Assembly: GCF_023156245.1 (NCBI RefSeq)
Contig: NZ_JAKZAH010000032.1
Span: 1 to 44,327, forward strand
DNA: 44,327 nucleotides
Direction: 5' to 3'
Source: Marinobacter bryozoorum
Lineage (GTDB): Bacteria; Pseudomonadota; Gammaproteobacteria; Pseudomonadales; Oleiphilaceae
Shown here: positions 16,306 through 28,641 of the stretch, in pieces
Layout of the letters: the number at the start of each line of letters is the position of its first letter
Numbering within the stretch: the first letter of the stretch is position 1
The notes under the pieces: generated by a model
The model's database searches: none
Seen by the model: only the letters and a program-made list of their open reading frames with translations
What the model was told of the DNA's origin: nothing
Made by a program: the position numbers and the translations under genes

Positions 16306-17682
16306 TCATACCTCATGCTGGAAATCGTAGATAGACCCCAACCCCAGAATCCCGGTCAGTTCATCCAGGGCGTGGCGGCTCTCTCTCAGCAGCTCAGGAT
16401 CCGCCAGGTCCGCCGGTGACAGCGCGTCCCGATAATGCCCCTGCACCCAGGCCACCAGCCGGTTGTAGAGATCGTCGGTGAGCAGCACACCCTGGTTCAT
16501 CGCCGAAACCGCCTCGTCTGCCAGCGCCACCCGCAAACGCAGGCAGGCCGGACCGCCGCCATTGCGCATGGACTGGCGCAGGTCGAAGGTCTCGATGCCG
16601 GTGATGGGGTTATCAGCCGCCAGCACCTCATCCAGGTACCGGTTAACCGAAGGCACCTCACGGCACTCCGCCGGCACCACCAATAGCATGCCGTGTTCCA
16701 TCGACAACAACTGACTGTTGAACAAATAGGATGACACCGCATCCCTGAGCGACACCTGGCCGGACGTCACACGGATAGTCTCCAGCGGTGTATCCCCGAG
16801 TTTCTCCCGCAACTCCGCCAGCATGGGTTCCTCATTCAGGAACGCTTGTTCATGGTAGAACAGCAGGTTTTCATTACCCACGGCGATCACGTCGTTGTGG
16901 AACACCCCGGCATCGATGGCCGCCGGGTTCTGCTGGGCGAAGACCGTCCGATCCGGTTTCAGCTCATGGAGGCGGGCCACGGCCCGGGAGGCCTCCAGGG
17001 TCTGCCTTGCCGGGTAGGTCTGCGGTATCGCGGCACGGCTGTCGAAGGCCATCTGGCCATACACAAACAGCTCAACGCCGGGCCTGCCATGGCCGGCACA
17101 CAGGCGGGTATGGTTGGCGGCGCCTTCGTCACCAAACTGAGGCACCGACGGCAACGGGGCGTGGTGGGCGAACCAGGCCTCGTCAGTGAAAATGGACCTA
17201 AGGATGCGCCCGGTTTCCGCCGCCTCCAGGGAGCGGTGGAAGCTGGAAGACAGGTTAGCGGGGGTAAAGTGCACCCGATGGTCGGCGGTGTCCGCCGCCG
17301 GCGAGACGGTAGCGGCGTTGGCAACCCACATGGAGGAGGCTGAGCTGACCGCTGAGAGCAACTCGGGGGACTCTTTTGCCACACGGGAAAGAATGGCCTC
17401 CTCGGTGCCATGGAATCCGAGCCGCCTAAGCGTTGGCATGTGAGGACGTTCCTGTGGTGGCAACACGCCTTGCAGCAGCCCCCGGTCGGCCAGGGCTTTC
17501 ATCTTGGCCAGTCCCTGCAGCGCAGCCTCTTTCGGATTGGATACCTGGTTGGCGTTGGCTCCCGACGCCAGGTTGCCCCGGGCGAGACCCGCGTAGTTAT
17601 GGGTCTGGCCGACGAGGCCATCCAGGTTCAATTCCCGGGTGGTTGATTGGGAGCTGGCGTTCTCAGGGTTGTACGTATCCAT
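16306..17682 (-). CDS. astB: N-succinylarginine dihydrolase
   Basis: The 458-residue protein matches AstB from [13 protein letters not shown] to the end. The catalytic residues known from E. coli (E174, H248, C365) correspond here to E186 in [11 protein letters not shown]262 in D-A-G-V-F-H-N-D and C380 in G-G-G-P-A-C-L-R. It hydrolyses succinylarginine to succinylornithine, CO2 and two ammonia. It is the last gene of astC-astA-astD-astB, about 300 bases after astD, with a foldable repeat between them. Confidence 0.95.
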   Translation of the reverse strand: MDTYNPENASSQSTTRELNLDGLVGQTHNYAGLARGNLASGANANQVSNPKEAALQGLAKMKALADRGLLQGVLPPQERPHMPTLRRLGFHGTEEAILSRVAKESPELLSAVSSASSMWVANAATVSPAADTADHRVHFTPANLSSSFHRSLEAAETGRILRSIFTDEAWFAHHAPLPSVPQFGDEGAANHTRLCAGHGRPGVELFVYGQMAFDSRAAIPQTYPARQTLEASRAVARLHELKPDRTVFAQQNPAAIDAGVFHNDVIAVGNENLLFYHEQAFLNEEPMLAELREKLGDTPLETIRVTSGQVSLRDAVSSYLFNSQLLSMEHGMLLVVPAECREVPSVNRYLDEVLAADNPITGIETFDLRQSMRNGGGPACLRLRVALADEAVSAMNQGVLLTDDLYNRLVAWVQGHYRDALSPADLADPELLRESRHALDELTGILGLGSIYDFQHEV

Positions 17683-17757
17683 TGTGTATCGCCTTTACTT
17701 TGGGCTCTTTTAACCTTCAGGCAACCGAAAAGTTCGAGTGTCCACGGATTGAGAAGA

Positions 17758-17913
17758 TTTTCCGGGACCTTCAAAAACAGGGGTGGAACGCGTAAGCGTT
17801 TCACGGGCTGGCCACGGATGGCCAGCGCTGGACCTTCAACGCGACGCAGGAGCAGTTAGCGTTGAAGGTTTTTGAAGAGCCCCCATGGATGGGTTCACGG
17901 CGTGTCCCGAAAT
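17758..17913. repeat. Intergenic foldable repeat, long form (copy A)
   Basis: The outer arms TTCCGGGAC and GTCCCGAAA pair with one mismatch. Inside, CTTCAAAAAC pairs with GTTTTTGAAG. Two perfect inner hairpins follow: CTGGCCA/TGGCCAG and CCTTCAACGC/GCGTTGAAGG. The outer parts and the stretch GGTTCACGGCGTGTCCCG match copy B at 20611-20702 in reverse orientation, so this copy carries an extra block of about 85 bases in its centre. It fills the 305-base gap between astD and astB; I see no gene there. Confidence 0.8.
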
Positions 17914-17987
17914 GCCTCATCGGCCTGCGGGGGCCTCCACGCAAGCCGGCAGACCAGGAATTGGGAGGTCAACGCAGGCAGCCACAA

Positions 17988-19526
<1,539 letters not shown>

Positions 19527-20570
19527 TCAGAACAGCGCCTCTTTCAAGGGCGCGATGCGTACCTGGTCGCCTTCATTCACTGCCAAGGCTTCCATGATAG
19601 GCCCTGGCATCTGTACTTCGTCATCACGGACAGCGTTTCTCGGTAAGGTGCCAGCCCGGAAGTTCTCAAACGAGCGATTGCTGACCATCACCCGCTCCCG
19701 GGCGGGAAGGTTGTTGAATAATGGCCGGTCTACCCGCCTGACCGGTCTCAGGATGCTCTGGCGGATGGTGCGGATGTTGTGGAGAAACGCTTCCACCACC
19801 GGGCCACCGTCGAAGATGTCTACCAGTCCGTTGAAGTTGAAGCCTTCTGCCTGGAGCATGTTGAGGGCCGGCTCGGTGTTTTTGTGGACCTTGCCGATGA
19901 CTTCGGTGGCACTCTCGGGCAATAAAGACAGGTAAATGGGGAAGCGGGGCATGAGTTCGGCGATGAAGGATTTGTTGCCCCGTGCGGAGAGTCTGTCAGC
20001 CTCGACAAACTCCATGTCGAAGAAGCGCCGGCCCAGGGCGTCCCACAGGGGGCTTTGGCCATGCTCGTCGGAGACGCCGCGCATTTCGGCAAAGATTTTG
20101 TCGGAGAAATTCTCGCGGAATTCGTCCAGGAAGAGGAACCGGCTGCGGGAGAGCAGCAGGCCGTTACCACCACCCCGGTGGCTGTCCGCCAGCAGCAGGG
20201 AGCCGATTTCGGTGGCGTCGGTCATGTCATTGGTCAGGTAGAGCGTGGGGGTCCGTACGTGGACGTTGAGTTCGCGGCTGTCGCTGACGGTGATGCTCAG
20301 GCGGTAGTTGTAGAAGACTTCGTCGAGGCCGACCCGGGCCTGGATGCCGCTGATGCCTGCGCAGCGTTTTTGCTCTGTGTCTTCGAGGGCGAAGAGGTAG
20401 AGGCCAGCGCCCGGAGGGCATTGGCCTTTGAAGGTGGCCTGGGCTTTGTCGATCTTGGTTTTGAGGAGGGTGCGGTCTGGAGGGAGGGTTGTGAGGCCGT
20501 TGCCGGCTGAGGCGGCCATGTTGTAGAGGTCCTCAAGATCGTTTCCAGCTAAGGGTCTGATTATGAGCAT
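19527..20570 (-). CDS. astA: Arginine N-succinyltransferase
   Basis: The 347-residue protein shows the AstA signature from I-R-P-L-A-G-N-D-L-E-D-L to the end. It includes G-L-T-T-L-P-P-D-R, G-I-S-G-I-Q-A-R-V-G-L, L-Y-L-T-N-D-M-T-D-A-T-E-I-G-S-L and R-G-G-G-N-G-L-L-L-S-R-S-R-F. It transfers succinyl from succinyl-CoA to arginine and starts the pathway. Only one such gene is present, unlike the aruF/aruG pair of Pseudomonas. It is separated from astC by 240 bases that hold the foldable repeat copy B. Confidence 0.95.
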   Translation of the reverse strand: MLIIRPLAGNDLEDLYNMAASAGNGLTTLPPDRTLLKTKIDKAQATFKGQCPPGAGLYLFALEDTEQKRCAGISGIQARVGLDEVFYNYRLSITVSDSRELNVHVRTPTLYLTNDMTDATEIGSLLLADSHRGGGNGLLLSRSRFLFLDEFRENFSDKIFAEMRGVSDEHGQSPLWDALGRRFFDMEFVEADRLSARGNKSFIAELMPRFPIYLSLLPESATEVIGKVHKNTEPALNMLQAEGFNFNGLVDIFDGGPVVEAFLHNIRTIRQSILRPVRRVDRPLFNNLPARERVMVSNRSFENFRAGTLPRNAVRDDEVQMPGPIMEALAVNEGDQVRIAPLKEALF

Positions 20571-20610
20571 ATTCCCTCCAGGACTGCAGGTTTGGTGCAG
20601 GGCTGCCGGT

Positions 20611-20702
20611 CTGGTATGGCTTTCCGGGACACGCCGTGAATACGTCCATGTAGGCTCTTCAAAAACGTCCCTGTTTTTGAAGGTCCCGGAAAGCCATACC
20701 AG
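20611..20702. repeat. Intergenic foldable repeat, short form (copy B)
   Basis: The ends are a perfect 20-base inverted repeat, CTGGTATGGCTTTCCGGGAC with its complement at 20683-20702. An inner hairpin, CTTCAAAAAC-GTCCCT-GTTTTTGAAG (20657-20682), abuts the right arm. It lies between astC and astA, so it is transcribed with the operon. It shares its arms, inner hairpin and an intervening block with copy A (17758-17913). Confidence 0.85.
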
Positions 20703-20810
20703 CCCGTCCGCCGAAACTTCGTGCTATTCGCTGGTGCGACACATCCTGTCTTTACATAGCTTCAAAGAACTACCTGCCACGCCATTTCCTGCAACTTTCA
20801 GAAAATCTGA

Positions 20811-22061
<1,251 letters not shown>

Positions 22062-22122
22062 TCAGCACGGGGCCGGGGTTGGAAAGCCTTATCATACGCC
22101 AGAGCGGGAGTGTGTGGAAAAC

Positions 22123-23580
22123 TCAGCTGTTTTCCGGGGAGACCGCGAGGATATCCGGTTCACCAATCGGCGGCAGCTCGAGGATTCGCAGGCCATCGAT
22201 GCCCTTGCCGGACAGGGCCTTGACCACCAGTTTATAGGAGTCCATGTCGAAGGTGACGGCGGTACCGCGCAGGCTCAGGTTGTGCAGTTCTTCTTCCGAA
22301 TGCACCGTGGCCACGTGCATCCAGTTGTAGATGATCAGTATGTCGGTGCGGCCGGTGTTGGGGTTATGTTCCATCACGCCGACCGGTCCCTGCCAGGGCC
22401 AGGTTTTCAGTCGCAGGCTGTGGAAGGCAATCTGGACCCGCAGGTTGTAGCGGGTGATATCTTCTTCTCCTTCGCAGGCGCCCTTGCAACGCCCCAGCGT
22501 TCGCTGGAAGCAGGGGCCGTGCTGGTCTGCCGGCTCCAGGTCGAGGAGTTTGTTACACAGTTCGTTCTTGCTGGCGATGCCGGTCAGGGCCCTCAGGGCG
22601 TCTCGCTTGCTGCGGAACAGGCCGTAGTAGCGGCCCAGCCGATGGGGCTCGATCTGCCTTACCAGCCGGGCCTGGAGGTAGCCCTGCTCACTCTCGGTCA
22701 GCTCGATGCTCCAAAGTGTCTTGGCGGCCCGGGAGCGGCGGTTGTACATGGGCCGCAGGCCCTTTATCTGTTTGAGTTCCAGCAGCAGGGCCCCCAGTTC
22801 ACCGGCGGTCTCGGTCCATTCCAGGCGGCGCATGCTTTCGGACAGGCGTATGCCCTTTCCCGAGTTGTGATCGCCTGAGAAATGGGAGGCCACCCGCTGG
22901 GCGATATTGGTGCTCTTGCCGACATACAGCAGCACATCGTTCTCGCCATAGAAACGGTACACTCCGGGCACCGCCGGTACGTCGTCCAGCACATCCGGGG
23001 GCATGTGGGAGGGCACACTGGGGCGTTGCAGCAGGGTGCGAACGGCCTCTTCCACGCTTTCATTACCATGGTCGGCAAGCGCGTGGGTGAAGAAGTCCAT
23101 CATGGCGGTGACATCCCCCATGGCCCGGTGCCGCTGCACAGCGCCAAGGCCGTGGCGCTGGATCAGGGCATCCATGTTGTGTCGTTTGTACTGGGGATAA
23201 AGGCGCCGGGACAGTTTGACGGTGCACAGTACCTTCGCCGCGAATGGGCGCAACAAGCGGCGAAACTCCGCCTTTACGAAGCCATAGTCGAAGCGGGCAT
23301 TGTGGGCGACGAACACCGAGCCCTTCAGCCGTTCTTCCAGCTCATCCGCCACGTCTTCAAACAGCGGCGCGTCTGCCACCATCTCGTTACTGATACCGGT
23401 GAACCGCTCGATAAACGGGGGAATCCGCATCTGCGGGTTGAGCAGGGTCTGCCACTCGTCCACGACCTCGCCATCGCGCCAGAAGCGGATGCCAATCTCG
23501 GTAATACGATCATGGCCCGCCGAGCCGCCGGTGGTTTCCAGGTCGAGGAACGCGAAGGTGGTGGAGTTGAGGAAGTTCAT
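22123..23580 (-). CDS. Fusion of DnaQ-like 3'-5' exonuclease and GIY-YIG (UvrC/Cho-like) nuclease
   Basis: The 485-residue protein starts with a DEDDh exonuclease: F-L-D-L-E-T-T-G-G with D13 and E15, H-N-A-R-F-D-Y-G-F and H-R-A-M-G-D-V-T-A-M-M-D (H-x4-D). From about residue 200 it has a GIY-YIG domain, V-P-G-V-Y-R-F-Y-G...L-L-Y-V-G-K-S-T-N-I. The final part contains C-N-K-L-L-D-L-E and a C-x-G-x-C pattern near F-Q-R-T-L-G-R-C-K-G-A-C-E-G. Such fusions occur in proteobacteria and are annotated as Cho-like endonucleases or exonuclease-UvrC hybrids. A DNA repair role is inferred. It sits alone between ast and ace genes. Confidence 0.85.
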   Translation of the reverse strand: MNFLNSTTFAFLDLETTGGSAGHDRITEIGIRFWRDGEVVDEWQTLLNPQMRIPPFIERFTGISNEMVADAPLFEDVADELEERLKGSVFVAHNARFDYGFVKAEFRRLLRPFAAKVLCTVKLSRRLYPQYKRHNMDALIQRHGLGAVQRHRAMGDVTAMMDFFTHALADHGNESVEEAVRTLLQRPSVPSHMPPDVLDDVPAVPGVYRFYGENDVLLYVGKSTNIAQRVASHFSGDHNSGKGIRLSESMRRLEWTETAGELGALLLELKQIKGLRPMYNRRSRAAKTLWSIELTESEQGYLQARLVRQIEPHRLGRYYGLFRSKRDALRALTGIASKNELCNKLLDLEPADQHGPCFQRTLGRCKGACEGEEDITRYNLRVQIAFHSLRLKTWPWQGPVGVMEHNPNTGRTDILIIYNWMHVATVHSEEELHNLSLRGTAVTFDMDSYKLVVKALSGKGIDGLRILELPPIGEPDILAVSPENS

Positions 23581-23619
23581 AGGGGAAGTTTACGCCAAAT
23601 CGAACACAGGCGCCGAAAT

Positions 23620-23651
23620 AGCCCCCCTCTCCGAACGGGCAGAGAGGGGCT
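23620..23651 (-). terminator. Stem-loop after aceF, possible terminator
   Basis: Ten base pairs (AGCCCCTCTC with GAGAGGGGCT, one bulged C) enclose a ten-base loop, just past the aceF stop on the minus strand. Only TATTT follows, so termination may be weak. It ends before the exonuclease fusion gene. Confidence 0.4.
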
Positions 23652-23661
23652 GGCGTGCCCC

Positions 23662-25395
23662 CTACAACAACAGGTGCCGGATATCCCCCAGCAACTGCCC
23701 CAGCAGGTTGGTAAACCGGGCTGCATCCGCCCCGTTCACGGCCCTGTGGTCGTAGGACAGGGATAGCGGCAGCATCAGTCGGGGCTGGAAGGCCTCGCCG
23801 TCCCACACCGGTTTCATGGCGGCTTTGGAGACGCCCAGTATGGCCACCTCCGGCGTGTTCACAATGGGTGTGAACGCGGTGCCGCCTATGCCGCCGAGGC
23901 TGGTGATGGAGAAGCAGGCCCCCTGCATCTCCGCCGGCTTGAGCTTCTTGTCCCGGGCCTTGTCCGCCAGTTCCTGGGCCTCTGCCGCCAGCTGCCACAG
24001 GCCTTTCTGGTCCACGTCGCGGATGACCGGCACCATCAGGCCATGGGGCGTGTCCACGGCAATGCCGATGTGCACGTACTTCTTGCGCACCACTTCCTTG
24101 CGTTCCATGTCCAGTGACACGTTGAACTGGGGCAGCTCCTCCAACGCAGCGGCGCAGGCCTTGAGGATGAAGGGCAACGGCGTGAGCTTGACGCCCTTTT
24201 TCTCACCGGCCTGCTTCTGGCCCTTGCGGAAGGCTTCCATCTCGGTGATGTCCGCCTCGTCGAACTGGGTGACGTGGGGTACGTTCAGCCAGCTCTTCTG
24301 CATATTGGTGGCGGTAGCGATCATCATGCGGGACATGCTCTCCCGCTCCACCTCGCCAAACTGGCTGAAGTCCGGCAGCTTGATACCCGGGATGCCGGCA
24401 CCTTCCACCGAACCGCCCTCCTGGGCTTTCTTCAGGTTCTGGCGGATGTAGGCTTCCACATCGTCCTTGAGGATACGGTCCTTGGGGCCAGAGGGCTTCA
24501 CTTTGGTGAGGTCTGCCCCCAGTTCCCGGGCCAGTTTTCGTACTGCCGGGCCGGCATGGACCTTGGCGCCGGGCGTTGGCGGCTGATAGGTGCTGTCGCC
24601 TTGGGTGTCTTCCGAGGTATCGGCGCGGTCCTTATCCTTTCCGCCCTTGCCGTCCTTGTCAGCCTTGTCGGACTTTTCGTCCTTGTCGCTGGTTTCTTCC
24701 TCGGCCCCGCCAGTGTCTGCTTCCTCTTCATCCCCGCTGTCAGCGCCTTCCTCGACGGTCATCTCCAGCAGGTCGTCTCCTTCCGAGAGCTTGTCTCCCT
24801 CCTTCACCAGGATCTTGTCGACCTTACCGGCGTAGGGGGACGGGATTTCCATGGTGGCCTTGTCGGACTCCACGGTGACCAGTGGGTCGTCTTCGCCAAC
24901 GAAATCGCCCTCACTGACGTTGATCTCGATAACCGGGACGTTCTCGAAGCCGTCGAGAGCGGGCACCTTCACGGTTTCCTTGCGGCTGCCCCCACCTTTT
25001 TTGGCTTTACCGCTGTCGTCCTTGCCTGCAGATTTTTTCTCCTCTGCGTCCTGGTCCTTTTCCTCTAACTCCTTTTTAGCAGCTTCGTCTTTCGACTTAT
25101 CCGTATCTTCGCCGGTTTTGTCCTCGCCGCTGTCCTCGTCATCACCACCACCGGCCGAATCGGTATCAATGGTGCCGACCACGTCACCTTCGCTGAGCTT
25201 GTCGCCCACCTTGACGGACAGCTTGGTGATCTTGCCGGCAAAGGGCGCCGGCAGTTCCACGGAGGCCTTGTCGGACTCTACCGTGAGGATGGGATCTTCT
25301 TCCTCGACGGTGTCACCCTTGCTGACCAGTACTTCGATAACCTCGACTTCGTCCGCACCGCCGAGATCGGGAACCTTGATGTCCTGCTCACTCAT
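23662..25395 (-). CDS. aceF: Pyruvate dehydrogenase E2, dihydrolipoyl acetyltransferase
   Basis: The 577-residue protein has two lipoyl domains with lipoylated lysines K43 and K179, each in a V-E-S-D-K-A motif. A peripheral subunit-binding domain (H-A-G-P-A-V-R-K-L-A-R-E-L-G, about 290) and the catalytic domain with H550 in Y-D-H-R-A-V-N-G-A follow. E2 takes acetyl from lipoyl-lysine and makes acetyl-CoA. The linkers after each lipoyl domain are nearly all D, E and K, not the Ala/Pro linkers of E. coli. It follows aceE by ten bases. No E3 (lpd) gene is nearby. Confidence 0.95.
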   Translation of the reverse strand: MSEQDIKVPDLGGADEVEVIEVLVSKGDTVEEEDPILTVESDKASVELPAPFAGKITKLSVKVGDKLSEGDVVGTIDTDSAGGGDDEDSGEDKTGEDTDKSKDEAAKKELEEKDQDAEEKKSAGKDDSGKAKKGGGSRKETVKVPALDGFENVPVIEINVSEGDFVGEDDPLVTVESDKATMEIPSPYAGKVDKILVKEGDKLSEGDDLLEMTVEEGADSGDEEEADTGGAEEETSDKDEKSDKADKDGKGGKDKDRADTSEDTQGDSTYQPPTPGAKVHAGPAVRKLARELGADLTKVKPSGPKDRILKDDVEAYIRQNLKKAQEGGSVEGAGIPGIKLPDFSQFGEVERESMSRMMIATATNMQKSWLNVPHVTQFDEADITEMEAFRKGQKQAGEKKGVKLTPLPFILKACAAALEELPQFNVSLDMERKEVVRKKYVHIGIAVDTPHGLMVPVIRDVDQKGLWQLAAEAQELADKARDKKLKPAEMQGACFSITSLGGIGGTAFTPIVNTPEVAILGVSKAAMKPVWDGEAFQPRLMLPLSLSYDHRAVNGADAARFTNLLGQLLGDIRHLLL

Positions 25396-25405
25396 AGCGG
25401 CCTCC

Positions 25406-28075
25406 TCAGCTGTACGCCGGGTTGGGTTTGTTGCGGTCGATGTTGTACTTGCGCATGGCCTCCAACACCTGGTCCTTCTTGATCTCGCCGTCCTCGGCCA
25501 GCGCCGACAAGGCGTTGATCACCACGTAGTAGCGGTCCACTTCGAAGAAGTTGCGCAGCTTCTCCCGGGTATCACTGCGGCCAAAGCCATCGGTACCCAG
25601 GGTGTAGTAGGTCCTGGGAATGTAGGCGCGCAACTGCTCGGAATGCAGCTTGATGTAGTCGGTGGCAGAAACCACCGGGCCCTGCTGCTTTTCGAGGCAC
25701 TTCGTAACGTAGGGCGTCTTCTGGGTGTCATCCGGGTGCAGGTGGTTCCAGCGCTCCACATGCATGCCGTCACGGGCCAGTTCGTTGTAGCTGGTAACAC
25801 TCCAGATATCGCTGGCCACGCTCCAGTCGTCCCGCAACAGTTCAGCGGCGGCCCGCACCTCATTGAGGATGGCACCGGAACCCAGCAGCTGCACCCGTGG
25901 GGTTTTCTTGCGGCCCTTGGTTTCCACCGAATCGAACTTGTACATGCCCTTGATGATCTGCTCTTCAATGCCCTTGGTCTTGGGCATGGCGGGCTGCTGG
26001 TAGTTCTCGTTCTCGATGGTGAGGTAATAGAAGACGTTTCGGTTGTCCTCGAACATCTCCTTGATGCCATGCTGGATCACCACGGCCATTTCGTATCCGA
26101 AGGCCGGGTCGTAGGCACGGCAGTTGGGTACCACGTTAAACAGCACATGGCTGTGGCCGTCCTGGTGCTGCAGGCCCTCACCATTGAGCGTGGTACGACC
26201 GGCGGTGCCGCCGATCAGGAAGCCCCTGGCCTGCATGTCGCCGGAGGCCCAGACCAGGTCGCCTACCCGCTGGTAACCAAACATGGAATAGAACACATAG
26301 AACGGGATCAGCGGGAAGTTGTTATGGCTGTAGGAGGTGGCCGCTGCCATCCAGGCTGCCATGGAGCCATCCTCGTTGATGCCCTCCTGCAGGATCTGGC
26401 CCTTCTTGTCCTCCCGGTAGTACATGATCTGGTCCCGGTCCTGGGGCACGTACTTCTGACCTTCGGAGGTATAAATCCCCATCTGCCGGAACATGCCTTC
26501 CATACCGAAGGTCCGGGCCTCGTCAGGAACAATGGGCACGACCCGCTTGCCCACCCGTTTGTCTTTCACCAGGGCATTGAGGATGCGCACGAAAGTCATG
26601 GTGGAGGACACTTCCCGGTCGCCGGAACCTTCCAGCACACTCTTGAAGATGCTCAGCTCGGGCACTTTCAACGGCTGGGCATCCTTGCGACGCTTGGGAT
26701 AGAAGCCCCCCAGGTCCTGCCGGCGCTTCTTCATGTAGACCATTTCCGGGCTGTCCGGGGCTGGCCGGTAATAGGGGATATCTTCCAGCTCGTCGTCCTT
26801 GAGGGGCACGCCGAAACGGTCCCGGAAAGCCTTGAGGGCTTCCTTGTCGAGCTTTTTCAGGGAATGGGCGGTGTTCTGCGCCTCGCCTGCCGCGCCAAAG
26901 CCGTAACCCTTGATGGTATGGGCAAGGATAACCGTGGGCTTGCCGTTGGCCTCGTGCACGGCCTTGTGATAGGCGGCATATACCTTGTAGGGGTCATGGC
27001 CGCCACGGTTCAGCTTGTTGATATCATCGTCGGAAAGGTTCTCTGCCAGCTTGGCCAGCCCCGGGTACTTGCCGAAAAATTCCTTACGGGTATAGGCCGG
27101 GCCCTGGCTGGTGTAATTCTGCAGGTCGCCATCGCAGATCTCATCCATGGCACGCTGCATGACACCGTCTTCATCCTTGTCGAACAGCGGGTCCCACATG
27201 CGCCCCCAGACCACCTTGATGACGTTCCAGTCCGCACCCCGGAAGATGCCTTCCAGCTCCTGGATAATCTTGCCGTTGCCCCGCACCGGACCGTCCAGGC
27301 GCTGCAGGTTGCAGTTAACCACGAAGATCAGGTTATCCAGCTTCTCGCGACCGGCCTTGGAGATGGAGCCCAGGGTTTCGGGTTCGTCACACTCGCCGTC
27401 CCCGACAAAGCACCAGACCTTGCGGTTGTCCATTTCGATCAGTTCCCGGCTGTCCAGGTACTTCATGACATGGGCCTGGTAGATGGCCTGGATCGGACCC
27501 AGGCCCATGGAGACGGTGGGGAACTGCCAGTAATCCGGCATCAGCCAGGGGTGGGGATAGGACGACAGGCCATTGCCATCGACCTCTTCCCGGTACTTGT
27601 CCAGGTGTTCCTCATCGAAGCGGCCTTCCAGGTAGGAACGGGCATAGATGCCCGGGGAGGCGTGGCCCTGGAAATACACCAGGTCAGACTCGCGCTTGTC
27701 ATCACCACCGTGGAAGAAATAGTTGAAGCCCACGTCATACAGGGTGGCGGCGGAGGAAAAGGTGGAGATATGGCCGCCCAGCTCACCGGGGCGCTTGTTG
27801 GCCCGCACCACCATGGCCATGGCGTTCCAGCGGATCAGCGAACGGATGCGCCGCTCCATGAACAGGTCGCCGGGCATACGCACTTCGTTGGTAACCGGAA
27901 TGGAGTTACGGAACGGTGTGGTTATGGAGTAAGGCAGTTCCGTGCCTTCCCGGCTGGCACGCTCTGACAGGCGTTCGAGAATGAACCGGGCGCGGTCAAC
28001 GCCTTCATTCTCAATCAGGGATTCCAGTGCATCCAGCCATTCGCTGGTTTCAGTGGGATCATCGTCCTGGTACAT
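25406..28075 (-). CDS. aceE: Pyruvate dehydrogenase E1, homodimeric type
   Basis: The 889-residue protein matches AceE along its length, with the thiamin-diphosphate motif G-D-G-E-C-D-E-P-E-T-L-G...N-C-N-L-Q, the start D-P-T-E-T-S-E-W-L-D-A-L and the end Y-N-I-D-R-N-K-P-N. Homodimeric E1 (about 887 residues) decarboxylates pyruvate and reductively acetylates E2. It is the first gene of aceE-aceF. The ATG follows GGGAGG. No PdhR gene is next to it, and the 566-base region upstream separates it from the divergent KamA-like gene. Confidence 0.97.
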   Translation of the reverse strand: MYQDDDPTETSEWLDALESLIENEGVDRARFILERLSERASREGTELPYSITTPFRNSIPVTNEVRMPGDLFMERRIRSLIRWNAMAMVVRANKRPGELGGHISTFSSAATLYDVGFNYFFHGGDDKRESDLVYFQGHASPGIYARSYLEGRFDEEHLDKYREEVDGNGLSSYPHPWLMPDYWQFPTVSMGLGPIQAIYQAHVMKYLDSRELIEMDNRKVWCFVGDGECDEPETLGSISKAGREKLDNLIFVVNCNLQRLDGPVRGNGKIIQELEGIFRGADWNVIKVVWGRMWDPLFDKDEDGVMQRAMDEICDGDLQNYTSQGPAYTRKEFFGKYPGLAKLAENLSDDDINKLNRGGHDPYKVYAAYHKAVHEANGKPTVILAHTIKGYGFGAAGEAQNTAHSLKKLDKEALKAFRDRFGVPLKDDELEDIPYYRPAPDSPEMVYMKKRRQDLGGFYPKRRKDAQPLKVPELSIFKSVLEGSGDREVSSTMTFVRILNALVKDKRVGKRVVPIVPDEARTFGMEGMFRQMGIYTSEGQKYVPQDRDQIMYYREDKKGQILQEGINEDGSMAAWMAAATSYSHNNFPLIPFYVFYSMFGYQRVGDLVWASGDMQARGFLIGGTAGRTTLNGEGLQHQDGHSHVLFNVVPNCRAYDPAFGYEMAVVIQHGIKEMFEDNRNVFYYLTIENENYQQPAMPKTKGIEEQIIKGMYKFDSVETKGRKKTPRVQLLGSGAILNEVRAAAELLRDDWSVASDIWSVTSYNELARDGMHVERWNHLHPDDTQKTPYVTKCLEKQQGPVVSATDYIKLHSEQLRAYIPRTYYTLGTDGFGRSDTREKLRNFFEVDRYYVVINALSALAEDGEIKKDQVLEAMRKYNIDRNKPNPAYS

Positions 28076-28445
28076 CGAACCCTCCCGTGTCTTCGATTAT
28101 GCGGCCAGGGGTGCCGCTGAACAGGACCGTCGCGGGGAACGCGCCAGCCTGTGAATATCGTCACCACCAGCATAGATCAGGATGGCCGGGGTCTCCGGCA
28201 AATCGGCCCGTGGTGGATCAACCGGCACTTTTGGCACCGGAATAATTAAGAGGACAGACAAGACTATAGAGGTCATGTTGCCAACTTGCGACACCCTTCA
28301 CAACTCGACCAAAGACCAACTCCGCCAAACTGAACAAGCGGTTAGGGTCAATCCATGTTTCCTGGCGAACAATGCTTTCCACACTAAAGATCTCCCTTCA
28401 GCTCACTCGCTTCTCGAACGTGGAGGCAAATGCAGTCAATATCGC

Positions 28446-28462
28446 CGATCAACCTTTGATCG
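28446..28462. promoter_or_regulatory. Palindrome in the aceE/kamA-like divergent region, possible operator
   Basis: CGATCAA-CCT-TTGATCG is a perfect seven-base inverted repeat. It lies 75 bases upstream of the -35 of the radical SAM gene and 370 bases upstream of aceE. The 566-base gene-free region (28076-28641) otherwise shows a promoter for the radical SAM gene and no convincing gene; a 65-codon minus-strand frame there reads like chance. Confidence 0.35.
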
Positions 28463-28536
28463 CCTTCGATTAAGCAACAACGCATCGATACGAAACCTCA
28501 CAGAGGTTCTGGGGAAGGTCATTTTTTTAATTAGAC

Positions 28537-28565
28537 CTGAAAATGATGTTCCTTTCCGGTATACT
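28537..28565 (+). promoter_or_regulatory. Sigma-70-like promoter for the KamA-like gene
   Basis: CTGAAA (28537-28542) and TATACT (28560-28565) are spaced by 17 bases, matching four and five of six consensus positions. Transcription would start near 28572, about 70 bases before the chosen ATG. Confidence 0.55.
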
Positions 28566-28641
28566 TGCCTGCCCGATTTTTGAACAGTGGTGGCTGATGC
28601 ATTCCGGCCGCCGGCCATTTCACTCAGACAGAGGGCGATCC

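Noticed and set aside
24851..27967. A 1038-codon open frame antisense to aceE and aceF
   Set aside because: It is a shadow of GC-rich coding sequence on the other strand; the minus-strand proteins are conserved from end to end, and the antisense product resembles no family.
28097..28294. A 65-codon minus-strand frame ahead of aceE
   Set aside because: It overlaps the expected aceE leader, has no good ribosome-binding site, and its composition is not protein-like beyond a few hydrophobic residues.
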